Part shown: positions 16,139 through 25,412 of the stretch, one piece after another
How positions within the stretch are numbered: position 1 is the stretch's first letter
Layout: each line of letters begins with the position of its first letter
NCBI RefSeq assembly: GCF_900163865.1
Contig: NZ_FUKU01000030.1
Location: 176,587 to 240,586 of the forward strand
DNA length: 64,000 nucleotides
Direction of reading: 5' to 3'
Source: Sphingobacterium sp. JB170
GTDB taxonomy: Bacteria > Bacteroidota > Bacteroidia > Sphingobacteriales > Sphingobacteriaceae
Made by a program: the position numbers and the translations under genes
The notes under the pieces: model-generated
Told to the model about the DNA's origin: nothing
The model's input: only the letters and a program-made list of their open reading frames with translations
The model's database searches: none

Positions 16139-16534
16139 ATGAATATAGTATCAAAAGAAGTCGAAATTCAAGATAGAATATCAACCGTATACGAAAATCT
16201 TATCAGCGAACAAAAGTCAATCTACGTGGCGTTATCACAAAACAAAGGATACAATCAAATGAAAACAGATCTCCACGTTTTAGCGACCTTTTATTCCGAT
16301 CAGGAATGGGAAACCATAGAAACCGTAGGTCAAGAAAAATTCGTTGAACACGATATTTACTGTTATTTAGTGGATATTATTGAGGATTACAGGGATATCG
16401 GCGGGGATTTCCCCGAATACTTAGATATGATTGCTCATCTGGAACAAGTAATGCTAAAGTTTGCCCTACAAGAAAACTATGAAGTCTCGGCCATCATCAA
16501 ACGATGGCTACAGAAATTTATTGACACGCTTTAG
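16139..16534 (+). CDS. Hypothetical protein, 131 residues
   Basis: I do not recognise a family. The protein is acidic, lacks a signal peptide and membrane segments, and looks mostly helical: a first region (residues 1-60) rich in Gln/Glu/Tyr, then QEWETIETVGQEKFVEHDIY and a helical C-terminus ending KRWLQKFIDTL. The ATG at 16139 follows a 180-bp AT-rich intergenic stretch. It runs convergent to tsaD with a 41-bp gap. The single Cys (CYLVDI) suggests a cytoplasmic protein. Codon use matches its neighbours, so it is probably a lineage-restricted resident gene. Confidence 0.7.
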   Translation: MNIVSKEVEIQDRISTVYENLISEQKSIYVALSQNKGYNQMKTDLHVLATFYSDQEWETIETVGQEKFVEHDIYCYLVDIIEDYRDIGGDFPEYLDMIAHLEQVMLKFALQENYEVSAIIKRWLQKFIDTL

Positions 16535-16575
16535 GATCTGCAATGCGTTTTATAATGCGCAATGCTTTGCCATTT

Positions 16576-17577
16576 TTAAAAATGCATCCGCGCCAGTGGA
16601 GCAACATCCTGTTCGACAAAGTCTTTTCGTAAATACTTTTTATAACCGGCGATAGCGATCATCGCCGCATTATCAGTGCAGTATTCAAGCTTTGGAACAA
16701 ATACGTCCCAGCCATTACGCAGCCCCAATTCTGTTAATTGCCTGCGTAAGCCAGAGTTCGCTGATACTCCTCCAGCAATTGCTATTTGCTTTACCCCCGT
16801 CTGCAGGGAGGCACTTGCCAGCTTGTTCAGCAGAATCGTCACTATCCGCTGTTGAACAGAAGCACAAACGTCAGCTAGTCTTTCATTCAGAAAATTAGGG
16901 TTTTTCCTTTCTTCAGCCTGAACCATATAAAGGATCGCCGTCTTGAGGCCAGAAAAACTAAAATCAAGACCCGGGATTTGAGGCTCCGGAAGCTTGAATG
17001 CAAAGGCATCACCCTGTTTTGCATATTGATCAACAAGCGGACCACCAGGATAAGGCAATTTTAAAATTTTAGCCGTTTTATCGAAAGCTTCCCCCGCCGC
17101 ATCATCAAGCGTTTTCCCCAAAAGTTCCATCTCGAAAAAATCGTTAACCAAGACAATCTGCGTGTGGCCACCGGATACAGTCAAGCACAGAAAAGGAAAT
17201 CTCGGTTTAGGCTCCTCAATAAAGTGGGCTAAAATATGTGCCTGCATATGATTAATCTCTATTAAGGGGATTTGACGCGCCAACGCAAAAGATTTTGCAA
17301 AGGACGTTCCAACAAGCAATGCACCTAAAAGTCCAGGTCCGCGAGTAAAAGCTACCGCATCAATATCATTTTTGTGTATTTTTGCTTGCTGAATTGCTTG
17401 ATCGACCGTTGGTATGATATTTTGCAGATGTACGCGTGAGGCGAGCTCCGGAACGACGCCACCATATTTTGCATGAATAGCTTGACTGGCTATAATATTT
17501 GATTTAATTTCACCGTCTATACATATAGACGCCGAGGTTTCATCACAAGAAGATTCGATACCTAAGATTACAGCCAT
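16576..17577 (-). CDS. tsaD: tRNA N6-threonylcarbamoyladenosine transferase TsaD
   Basis: A 333-residue ASKHA-fold enzyme making t6A37 in ANN-decoding tRNAs together with TsaB/C/E. It begins MAVILGIESSCDETSASI (substrate loop), with the metal ligands His110 and His114 in HMQAH, SGGHTQIVLV, SFSGLKTA and GGVSANSGLR, and a third metal ligand in the CTDNAAMIA region. The length is typical. The start codon is immediately preceded on its strand by AACTTGCACA, so the transcript may be leaderless. The gene is divergent from tamB, whose open frame reaches back into the tsaD start. Confidence 0.97.
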   Translation of the reverse strand: MAVILGIESSCDETSASICIDGEIKSNIIASQAIHAKYGGVVPELASRVHLQNIIPTVDQAIQQAKIHKNDIDAVAFTRGPGLLGALLVGTSFAKSFALARQIPLIEINHMQAHILAHFIEEPKPRFPFLCLTVSGGHTQIVLVNDFFEMELLGKTLDDAAGEAFDKTAKILKLPYPGGPLVDQYAKQGDAFAFKLPEPQIPGLDFSFSGLKTAILYMVQAEERKNPNFLNERLADVCASVQQRIVTILLNKLASASLQTGVKQIAIAGGVSANSGLRRQLTELGLRNGWDVFVPKLEYCTDNAAMIAIAGYKKYLRKDFVEQDVAPLARMHF

Positions 17578-17578
17578 T

Positions 17579-17587
17579 GTGCAAGTT
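17579..17587 (-). promoter_or_regulatory. AACTTGCAC box abutting the tsaD start codon
   Basis: If this is a -7 element like those before other - strand genes, transcription would begin at or very near the ATG, giving a leaderless mRNA. Confidence 0.35.
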
Positions 17588-17607
17588 TTTTAATAGATTA
17601 CAAAAAT

Positions 17608-20600
17608 ATCAAAAAAATACTTAAAATAACGTCCATTACACTGCTAAGCATTTTCCTGCTCAGTATTGGTATGGTGCTGGCTCTACGGTTCGCTTCGGTG
17701 CAAACCTATGTTTCTAAAAGAGTAGCGGATTATTTAAGTGCACAACTGGATACAGAGGTTACCGTTGAGCGTGTTTATTTAGAACCATTTCATTCGCTCG
17801 AACTGCAATCGTTATTAATAAATGATCAACGTGGTCAAAAACTACTTTATATCAAACAACTTTCGGCCAGTATTTCTCTCACAAAAATTCTTTCGAATAG
17901 GATCGTCATAAAAAAAATAGACGTTCAACAAGCTTATCTCAATTTTGAAATCTTTGAAGATAGCACGAACGTTGCATTCCTAATAGATTATTTTACAACC
18001 AAAGAAAAAAAAGACGAATCCTACTCTGCGAAATTAGCGCTTGAATTACAACAGGTCGAACTATTAAACAATGAAATACATTTTACCGATCATCGCCGAA
18101 AACCACGTGAAAATGTCGTTAACTTTAATGAGCTCGCACTAACCCAGATTAGTGGATCTTTCCGCGATATCGCTTATGATGAGCACCACCTAGAGGCAGA
18201 TATCAAACAGCTAACGTTCAAAGACAAAAGTGGCCTATACCTAAAAGAGTTCACGGCACAGTCGTTCCTATCTAGCAGTATGATGGAATTTACAGGCCTA
18301 ACCGTAGAAACTAACTACTCTAAAGTGGGCAACTACCTTATGATGCGCTATAACAGCTTTTCAGATTTTGAAAATTTCATTAAGGATGTTAAAGTGGAAG
18401 GCACCCTTAGTAACGCCTATATCGATTCTCGTGACATTGCTCTTTTTGCACCTGAAGTGGCTCAGATTAGATTTACTACAGCTATACAACAAGCAACCCT
18501 GCTAGGAACAGTCGAACACATTCAAGCAAATGATGTAATACTTCGAACAGGTAGCAGCACACGTTTTAAAGGTGACTTCACAGTCGACGGGTTACCCCGA
18601 ATCGAAAACACGTTTTTCGACTTCAAGATTACTTCCCTTGAAACATCAGCTGAAGATTTAGAACAATTTATTCCTAAGCTGACGAACAATAAAAGCTTTA
18701 AACTCCCGCTGCAAGTTCACCAACTTGGAGACCTCAAGTATCAAGGGAGAGCGAACGGTCTTTACCATCAATTTGTAATTAGTGGAACGGCCGAAACAAA
18801 ACTTGGAACGGTTGAAACCAAATCGACCATCGGGCTGAAGCCTGCGTTATCCTATGCGGGAACGGTCAAGAGTCAGTCATTCGCCGTTGGAACGATAATT
18901 AAAGCCAAGAACATAGATACCACGGGATTCGATATAGATTTTAGAGGTCAAGGTACGCACCGGCAATCATTAGAACTTTGGGCCGCAGGGGAACTTCAAA
19001 ACATTAATTTCCGTGACTACGCCTACGAGAGTTTGATCTTTGAAGGTAAATTCGCTAACGACGTATTCGTGGTAAACGGTAATCTCGATGATCAATTCGC
19101 CGCATTAACATACGACGGGACGGTCGACCTTTCGGGCGCAACTCCTAAATATCTATTTTCCTCCAATATACAGACATTGGACCTCAAAAAACTAAAGTTG
19201 TTCGATAGGGACCCAATTCTTATTAGTAACTCAAACATTCAGGGCGAGCTGCACGGAAGCTCGCTAAACTCTTTAAACGGCACCATTAAATCCTCGCAAC
19301 TACAATTCTCCTCCTCGCGGGGAGCTTTCAAAATGGAATCCTTAATCTTTTCATCAGAAGGCGACGAGCAAAATAAACGCCTTAAGATCGAGTCTGATGT
19401 TGTCGATGGCACGATACAGGGACAAATAGACCTTAACACAATTGTCCCGTATTTTCGTTCTTTAGCAATGCGTTATGCGCCAGCGATTAATATTGAATCT
19501 AAGCCCTACAATCCGCAAAACTTCGATTTGCAACTGGAGATAAAATCATTCGACCCAATTTCTGCACTGTTCGATCCGAACCTGAGGCTTGATGATGGGG
19601 CGAAGCTATCGGCGAATTTTTCTTCCGATAATTATACGGCAACATTTGATGCATTTACGCCAATTGTATCCTACAGAGGCATTGGCCTTAAAAACTTAAA
19701 ACTTCTTGAGAATGCGGACGACACAAACTTTTCTTTAGATATATCTGCCGACCGGTTAAGCTTCACCGATTCAACCTATATCGATAATATAAAAATTGCC
19801 AACGTACTGGCGAACGATAGCCTCAATTTCGAGTTAATACTGTCGGAGGCTGACCGCGAGAACTATGTTAACTTGAATGGTAATATCCACTTTGCGCATA
19901 ACAAACCTGCGTATATTCGTTTAAAACAATCGGATATCGTTCTAAACCAAGAACATTGGAATGTGAATCACGAGGCAGAGCTTCGAGTTTCAAAAGGTAA
20001 GATATACTTAAATAACCTGGTGTTCAAACATGAACGCCAAGAAATAAAAATGGATGGCGTACTATCCGATCAGGATGACGACCTAAATATTTCCTTTCAG
20101 GACTTCAACCTTACCTCACTATCAGGGATCACAAAACCCATTGGGATAGACCTGCTCGGTAATTTGAGTGGTGACGTACGTCTAAATTCTGTGTTCGATT
20201 CGCCCAACTTTTCTGCGCATATTACGACTACCCCTATCGTCTACAACAATATTCCAGTCGGCAACCTCATTATAAATGCTGACTACGACCCGACGTTCGG
20301 AATGATACGAATTGCCTCTGAATTGCGAGACGTGGATGGCGACGGGATAAATTTAACGGGAACGTATGATATCAATAACCAAAAAGACGCCTTAGCAATT
20401 CAAGCTAAAGCCCGCGACGTAGATTTAGGTATCGCACAACCATTTCTTCGTTATCTCGTTAGCGACCTTTATGGTACCCTAAGTGGAGAAGTTACCATTA
20501 AAGGCTCCCTAAAAAACCCTGTATTTAACGGGTTTTCTCATATCAAAGAAGGTTCTTTTCTAGTGAACTATTTGCAGTCTCGATATGAGATGATTGAACA

Positions 20601-22056
20601 GCATGCTATCTTAGAGAACAACACCATATATTTGAAAGATTACCAATTTAAAGATGAGCACGGGGCAATCGCGAACTCAAATGGATATATCAACCTAAAC
20701 AAGTTGTCCGATCCTGAACTGAACATCAAAATTTCCGCAAATAACCTACAAATATTAAACACCAAGCGAAACGATAATGAGGTGTTCTATGGAACCGCAT
20801 TTGCGAGTGGGAACTTTACCTTTTTAGGCCCTACATCGGCACTTGCAATCAGCATGAATGCGCAATCCGAACCTAACACAACGATAACACTACCATTTAA
20901 TACTTCGCTTACCGTAAGCGACAGTGACTTTCTTTACTTTATGAATCCCGATTCAGCAGAATTGAGTGCGAAGGCTACTAAGCGTCTATTTAAAGGGCTC
21001 ACAATGAATATGGACCTCGCCTTCACGCCAGATGCCGAAATAAATTTAGAGAACAACGTGGGCTCTCTTACCGGTGTAGGCAACGGTAACGTTTCGCTGC
21101 GCTTATCAAATTTAGGAGACTTGGAAATGTTTGGCGATTATCGGATTGTCAATGGGAAATTCCATTTTACAGCACAGGATTTCTTCAATAAATATTTTGA
21201 TTTGAAGGAAGGGGGAACAGTACGTTGGGCAGGGAATCCCGCAGAGGCTATCGTCAACCTGAGTGCGAGCTACCAACAACGGACCTCGATTGCACCACTT
21301 TACAATGCAGCAGGGAGAACCGAAAATAATGACCGGATCTTAGCTCAGGCCGACATGTTATTAAAAGGTTCCTTATCACAGCCCGAGGTATCGTTTGAGT
21401 TGAATTTTCCACAGGATCCTTACGTGAAAGATGAACTTCAGGGATACCTGAGTGACATCAACAACGTAAACCAGCAGGCAATTAGTTTAATAGTACGTCG
21501 AAGCTTCACCCCAGCATCCACGCAGGAGTTCGGCCGTGAGGTAAATAACACTTTACTTTCCGCGGGAACCGAAATCGCCTTCAATCAATTAAACAGCATT
21601 ATTTCGCAGTCTTTAAACATGAATTTTCTAGACTTGAATATTCGCTCTTTTAACGATGCATCCGCATCGCTGCGTTTCTTTGACGATCGGCTTATCTTTA
21701 CCGGAGGAGTGACAGATCGGAGTAAAACTCAACTAAATGATCTCACTCTATTTTCCGATCAAATTGCGACCGATGCAGAGCTTACTTTCCGTCTTCGTGA
21801 TGACGGTAACTTAGTTTTGCGAGCCTACAATAGACTTAACACAAGAAACTTTTTATTCACCCCATACAGCGACTACATTAGCGCAGTAGGTTTAGTCTAC
21901 CGGCAAGAATTCAATTCGCTATCGGATTTCTGGCGAAATATTTGGATATCGAGACGGAAACAAATAGAAGTTGAAAAGGACGAGGCGAGTCCAAATGAAC
22001 TACCGAAAGCTACGCCCAGCGACACCACACGCCAAGAGCTCGTACCCTTTCCTTGA
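17608..22056 (+). CDS. tamB: Translocation/assembly module TamB
   Basis: A giant (~1,480 residue) inner-membrane-anchored periplasmic protein of the AsmA/TamB (DUF490) family. These span the envelope as a beta-taco groove and support outer-membrane protein assembly and lipid transport. An N-terminal helix (around SITLLSIFLLSIGMVLALRF) is followed by long repetitive beta-structure. The C-terminal DUF490 region includes GDYRIVNGKFHFTAQDFFNK and WAGNPAEAIVNLSASYQQRT. The only canonical start, ATG 17671, falls in the middle of the membrane helix. The frame is open to 17566 without ATG, GTG or TTG, and ATC at 17608 would give a normal KKILKIT-type N-terminus. The start given is therefore inferred and non-canonical. 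Confidence 0.85.
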   Translation: MKKILKITSITLLSIFLLSIGMVLALRFASVQTYVSKRVADYLSAQLDTEVTVERVYLEPFHSLELQSLLINDQRGQKLLYIKQLSASISLTKILSNRIVIKKIDVQQAYLNFEIFEDSTNVAFLIDYFTTKEKKDESYSAKLALELQQVELLNNEIHFTDHRRKPRENVVNFNELALTQISGSFRDIAYDEHHLEADIKQLTFKDKSGLYLKEFTAQSFLSSSMMEFTGLTVETNYSKVGNYLMMRYNSFSDFENFIKDVKVEGTLSNAYIDSRDIALFAPEVAQIRFTTAIQQATLLGTVEHIQANDVILRTGSSTRFKGDFTVDGLPRIENTFFDFKITSLETSAEDLEQFIPKLTNNKSFKLPLQVHQLGDLKYQGRANGLYHQFVISGTAETKLGTVETKSTIGLKPALSYAGTVKSQSFAVGTIIKAKNIDTTGFDIDFRGQGTHRQSLELWAAGELQNINFRDYAYESLIFEGKFANDVFVVNGNLDDQFAALTYDGTVDLSGATPKYLFSSNIQTLDLKKLKLFDRDPILISNSNIQGELHGSSLNSLNGTIKSSQLQFSSSRGAFKMESLIFSSEGDEQNKRLKIESDVVDGTIQGQIDLNTIVPYFRSLAMRYAPAINIESKPYNPQNFDLQLEIKSFDPISALFDPNLRLDDGAKLSANFSSDNYTATFDAFTPIVSYRGIGLKNLKLLENADDTNFSLDISADRLSFTDSTYIDNIKIANVLANDSLNFELILSEADRENYVNLNGNIHFAHNKPAYIRLKQSDIVLNQEHWNVNHEAELRVSKGKIYLNNLVFKHERQEIKMDGVLSDQDDDLNISFQDFNLTSLSGITKPIGIDLLGNLSGDVRLNSVFDSPNFSAHITTTPIVYNNIPVGNLIINADYDPTFGMIRIASELRDVDGDGINLTGTYDINNQKDALAIQAKARDVDLGIAQPFLRYLVSDLYGTLSGEVTIKGSLKNPVFNGFSHIKEGSFLVNYLQSRYEMIEQHAILENNTIYLKDYQFKDEHGAIANSNGYINLNKLSDPELNIKISANNLQILNTKRNDNEVFYGTAFASGNFTFLGPTSALAISMNAQSEPNTTITLPFNTSLTVSDSDFLYFMNPDSAELSAKATKRLFKGLTMNMDLAFTPDAEINLENNVGSLTGVGNGNVSLRLSNLGDLEMFGDYRIVNGKFHFTAQDFFNKYFDLKEGGTVRWAGNPAEAIVNLSASYQQRTSIAPLYNAAGRTENNDRILAQADMLLKGSLSQPEVSFELNFPQDPYVKDELQGYLSDINNVNQQAISLIVRRSFTPASTQEFGREVNNTLLSAGTEIAFNQLNSIISQSLNMNFLDLNIRSFNDASASLRFFDDRLIFTGGVTDRSKTQLNDLTLFSDQIATDAELTFRLRDDGNLVLRAYNRLNTRNFLFTPYSDYISAVGLVYRQEFNSLSDFWRNIWISRRKQIEVEKDEASPNELPKATPSDTTRQELVPFP

Positions 22057-22066
22057 GCATCTGTGA

Positions 22067-22354
22067 TTAAAGGTATAGTTTTACCAAGTACAACCACTCA
22101 TCTTTAAGTTCTCCGTGGAACTCTTTTGATTTTGCCTTGCCGTACCAGTATCGTGCATTCCAGACATCCCCTTCCACCCGGTGTAGGTACGCGTGCACCC
22201 GGGAGGACTTATCATCCTCCAGGTGATCTATTAAGGTGTGGGCAGCCTGCCAATCTCCCTTCGCGTCGTACCACAACGCTTTCAAGGCAGTGCTTAACGT
22301 ATCTGCCGGCTTTTGATCTTGTTCTATAGAACGTAAAAACTCCTCGTATTGCAT
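22067..22354 (-). CDS. Small conserved cytosolic protein, function unknown
   Basis: A 95-residue protein. The region LKALWYDAKGDWQAAHTLID followed by SSRVHAYLHRVEGDVWNARYWYGKA resembles a small family I have seen in several bacterial phyla, with TPR-like helix pairs (W-x-A-H ... A-x-Y-W-Y). No enzymatic motif and no signal peptide. It is convergent with tamB (10 nt between stops) and lies downstream of tex on the same strand, separated from it by a terminator, so it likely has its own promoter. No function can be assigned. Confidence 0.75.
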   Translation of the reverse strand: MQYEEFLRSIEQDQKPADTLSTALKALWYDAKGDWQAAHTLIDHLEDDKSSRVHAYLHRVEGDVWNARYWYGKAKSKEFHGELKDEWLYLVKLYL

Positions 22355-22382
22355 CCTAAGTTGAAATTAGTAAAAAATATGC

Positions 22383-22412
22383 AAAAGGCAATGGTTTAGG
22401 CCATTGCCTTTT
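22383..22412 (-). terminator. Terminator after tex
   Basis: A 12-bp perfect stem aaaaggcaatgg / ccattgcctttt with a 6-nt loop. The - strand transcript ends in TTTT. Confidence 0.8.
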
Positions 22413-22415
22413 TGA

Positions 22416-24629
22416 TTATTTAAATTTACTTGCTAGAGCAGCAAGCTTCTTCGCCATATCGGTTTCTGGCGCTTTACTCCGACGTTCGTTTTTTGTTGCC
22501 GGGCGTTTCTCCTGTGTTTTCATGGAAAGACCAATGCGCTTTCTGCGCTCATCAATTTCCGTTACAGTAACGGTTACCTGCTGTTGCACTTTGACCACTT
22601 CATTAGGATCTGCTACAAAACGATTCGCTAACTGGCTTAGGTGTATCAGACCATCTTGATGCACCCCAATATCAACAAATGCGCCGAAGTTCGTAATATT
22701 CGTTACTATTCCCGGCAATTTCATGCCTACCTTAAGGTCTCCAATACTGTTCACACCGTCGGTAAAAGAAAATTCTTCAAACTGCTCCCGAGGGTCTCGT
22801 CCCGGTTTGGATAATTCGGAGAGGATGTCATTCAGCGTTGGAATACCAACATCATCCGTAACATAACGCTCAAGGTCAATTTGCGCACGTAGCTTCTCTT
22901 CACTCATTAAATCTTCCACTCTCGCATTTACTTCCCGCGCCATTTTTTCAACTAGAGCGTAACGTTCTGGATGTACCGCCGAGGCATCCAACGGTTGCTC
23001 TCCTGCACGTATCCGTAAAAACCCCGCCGCTTGCTCAAAGGCCTTCTCCCCTAGACGAGGCACTTTCTTAAGTTCCTTCCGTGTACGAAACGGCCCATTT
23101 GCGACACGGTAATTTACGATTTGTTGAGCCAGGGATGGACCTAAACCTGAAATATAAGAGAGAATTTGCTTGGAGGCAGTGTTTAATTCCACGCCCACAG
23201 CATTCACACAGGACACGACGGTGTCGTCCAAGGCTGTTTGTAGCTTGTTCTGATCGACATCGTGTTGGTATTGTCCTACTCCAATCGACTTTGGTTCAAG
23301 CTTCACGAGCTCTGCAAGTGGGTCCATCAGTCGCCGTCCAATAGACACGGCACCGCGAACCGTCACATCATAATCAGGAAATTCCTCACGCGCCACTTCG
23401 GACGCCGAATATATCGATGCACCCGACTCATTAACCATTACTACAGTAACCCCAAGCTGCATTTTACGCACAAAATCCTCGGTCTCCCGCCCCGCTGTAC
23501 CGTTCCCTACGGCTATAGCTTCGATATTATATTTCTCAACCAGATGTTTCACCGTCCTTGCTGCTTGATCTGCATTGCCTGCACCCGTGTGTGGGAAAAT
23601 AGCGGTATGCTCTAACAAGGTCCCTTGCGCATCCAGCACAACAGTTTTACACCCTGTACGAAATCCCGGATCAATCGCCAATAAGCGTTTTTGACCTAAT
23701 GGCGCCCCCAAAAGAAGTTGACGTATGTTCTCAGCGAATACTTTTATTGCGTCTTGGTCTGCACGTTGTCTTGTGAACACGCGAATCTCAGTCTCCATGG
23801 ATGGCTTGAGAAGACGTTTATAGCCGTCGTGTAATGCCAACTTCAGCTGATCCGTCGAAGCGTTATTCGCTCTGATATATTGCCGCTCGATTAGCGGAAC
23901 GATTAACTGTTCATCTACGGTGATATCTAAATATAACAATTCCTCTTTCTCACCCCGTCGCATCGCGAGTACACGATGCGAGGGGGCATCTTTGAGCGAC
24001 TCAGTCCACTCAAAATAATCAGTATACTTCACCGCTTGCTCTTCTTTTCCGGGGACGACCTTCGCCACAAATTGCCCTTTTTCCAAAAAAATCTTCCGTG
24101 CATTAGCACGCACCAGCGAGTCTTCTGCTATTTGCTCAGCAATAATATCTCGAGCGCCGGCGAATGCTTCTTCGACCGTATTAACACCTTTTTCATTATC
24201 AATAAAAGCTTCAGCGGCAGCGTCAATATCGCCCTGCTCTTGGTTAAGTAAGATTTCGGCGAGCCCTTGTAGACCCTTTTCGCGTGCTGACGATGCCCGC
24301 GTTTTGCGTTTCGGCTTATACGGCAAGTAGATATCCTCTAATAGAGCCATTGTTTCGGCTCCATGAACCTGAGTCTGAAGTTCGGGTGTTAATTTCCCTT
24401 GATCGTTAATGGATTTCAAGACAGCTTCCTTTCGTTTGCCAAGATCTCTTAGCTGTTGTACCCTGTCCCGTATACTGGTAACTTGTACCTCATCTAAACT
24501 TCCAGTCATCTCTTTACGATAGCGAGATATAAATGGAATTGTTGCTCCTTCGTCGAGCAGTCCAATCGTTGTTTTTACTTGCCGACTACTTACTCCTAAT
24601 TCCTGCGAAATAATAATTTCGTATGCCAT
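22416..24629 (-). CDS. tex: Tex-family RNA-binding transcription accessory protein
   Basis: A 737-residue protein of the Tex/Spt6 family. The N-terminal helical region has FISRYRKEMTGSLDEVQV. A YqgF/RuvC-like domain follows (LLAIDPGFRTGCKTVVLDAQ and HTAIFPHTG), then helix-hairpin-helix repeats (LSYISGLGPSLAQQIVNYR, VPRLGEKAFEQAAGFLRI). A C-terminal S1 domain (GIVTNITNFGAFVDIGVHQD, then GLIHLSQL) binds nucleic acid. Its precise role in bacteria is still unclear. The ATG at 24629 (MAYEIIISQEL) is preferred over one 16 codons upstream, which would add a hydrophobic, non-conserved segment overlapping the tatA terminator. Confidence 0.95.
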   Translation of the reverse strand: MAYEIIISQELGVSSRQVKTTIGLLDEGATIPFISRYRKEMTGSLDEVQVTSIRDRVQQLRDLGKRKEAVLKSINDQGKLTPELQTQVHGAETMALLEDIYLPYKPKRKTRASSAREKGLQGLAEILLNQEQGDIDAAAEAFIDNEKGVNTVEEAFAGARDIIAEQIAEDSLVRANARKIFLEKGQFVAKVVPGKEEQAVKYTDYFEWTESLKDAPSHRVLAMRRGEKEELLYLDITVDEQLIVPLIERQYIRANNASTDQLKLALHDGYKRLLKPSMETEIRVFTRQRADQDAIKVFAENIRQLLLGAPLGQKRLLAIDPGFRTGCKTVVLDAQGTLLEHTAIFPHTGAGNADQAARTVKHLVEKYNIEAIAVGNGTAGRETEDFVRKMQLGVTVVMVNESGASIYSASEVAREEFPDYDVTVRGAVSIGRRLMDPLAELVKLEPKSIGVGQYQHDVDQNKLQTALDDTVVSCVNAVGVELNTASKQILSYISGLGPSLAQQIVNYRVANGPFRTRKELKKVPRLGEKAFEQAAGFLRIRAGEQPLDASAVHPERYALVEKMAREVNARVEDLMSEEKLRAQIDLERYVTDDVGIPTLNDILSELSKPGRDPREQFEEFSFTDGVNSIGDLKVGMKLPGIVTNITNFGAFVDIGVHQDGLIHLSQLANRFVADPNEVVKVQQQVTVTVTEIDERRKRIGLSMKTQEKRPATKNERRSKAPETDMAKKLAALASKFK

Positions 24630-24654
24630 AAAAAATAATGAATATGAAAAAAGA

Positions 24655-24692
24655 AAGCCGTTGGACATAATGACCAACAGCCTTTTATTTTA
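24655..24692 (-). terminator. Terminator after tatA
   Basis: On the - strand, gttgg/ccaac core with imperfect extension (aaggctgttgg ... ccaacggcttt), followed by T-rich sequence. Confidence 0.6.
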
Positions 24693-24706
24693 TAAGTTTA
24701 ATACGT

Positions 24707-25219
24707 TTATGCGTTCTTTTTAGGCTCTTCGTCTGCTGGCTCTTGCTGGGCAACAGGTGTAGGTTCTGTGACCGTACTTTCCTCAGAGGAAAAATGGTCA
24801 TTATACCCATAGGAATAATGCTCTCCACCGGATGAGGGCTGCTGTCCTGGGTTGTGTGTTAATGTATTTTCAGGAGTCGTGAACTGCGGGAGGGAATTCT
24901 TGTCCTCCGGCTTTTCTTCGACTTTTTCTGTGTTTTCTACTTCATCAACCGTCGAGGATACTTTATCTTCCGCTTCGGGCTCTACAGGCTTAGTCTCCTG
25001 TTTTGGTTCGTCAACGGTTACATCGAGATCCTTTTCAAAATTATTTATTTGATCTGAAATTTCCTGTTTTATCCCTTCAGAAGCATCTTTAAACTCGCGG
25101 ATTCCACGTCCCAAACCACGCGCTAATTCAGGTAATTTCTTACCTCCAAAAAGCAATAAGATAACGATGACAATAAGCACCATTTCTTGTGTTCCAATAT
25201 TCAAAAACCCTAATACCAT
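24707..25219 (-). CDS. tatA: Sec-independent translocase subunit TatA
   Basis: A 170-residue TatA/TatB-family protein that helps export folded twin-arginine proteins. The start is a short hydrophobic helix (MVLIVIVILLLFGGKKLPEL) followed by the amphipathic GLGRGIREFKDASEG. FGGKKLPELARGLG is the TatA-type signature (F-G plus K-K-L-P). The C-terminal ~115 residues are acidic, Pro/Glu-rich and probably disordered, longer than in E. coli TatA (about 90 residues in total), though such tails are common in Bacteroidota. No tatC lies nearby. The terminator places it in a separate unit from tex. Confidence 0.92.
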   Translation of the reverse strand: MVLGFLNIGTQEMVLIVIVILLLFGGKKLPELARGLGRGIREFKDASEGIKQEISDQINNFEKDLDVTVDEPKQETKPVEPEAEDKVSSTVDEVENTEKVEEKPEDKNSLPQFTTPENTLTHNPGQQPSSGGEHYSYGYNDHFSSEESTVTEPTPVAQQEPADEEPKKNA

Positions 25220-25394
25220 CTCTTTTCTACTTTATTTTGTCTTTTAACGTGACTAAGGTAAGTTTAAATTTACTTTACCTCAAAATTTTTGTTGTAATTA
25301 TTTAGTAACAAAGTGATCTGCACTGCCCTCAAAGGCGTACATAAAGTCGCACAACGTTTGGTGCCGGATTCACTAAAAGTGCCTTTTGATTTGT

Positions 25395-25402
25395 TACCTT
25401 TG
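25395..25402 (+). promoter_or_regulatory. -7 box of the MATE transporter gene
   Basis: TACCTTTG followed by CACG ends 10 nt before the ATG at 25413, implying a 5' leader of only a few bases. No -33 element at the normal spacing is visible. Confidence 0.5.
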
Positions 25403-25412
25403 CACGTTCACT

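Noticed and set aside
16570..16583. Perfect 14-bp palindrome catttttaaaaatg at the tsaD stop
   Set aside because: Pure AT core with no GC stem; not convincing as terminator or operator, and expected by chance in AT-rich DNA.
24630..24677. N-terminal extension of Tex starting MVIMSNGFLFSYS
   Set aside because: Hydrophobic and not family-like, and it overlaps the tatA terminator.
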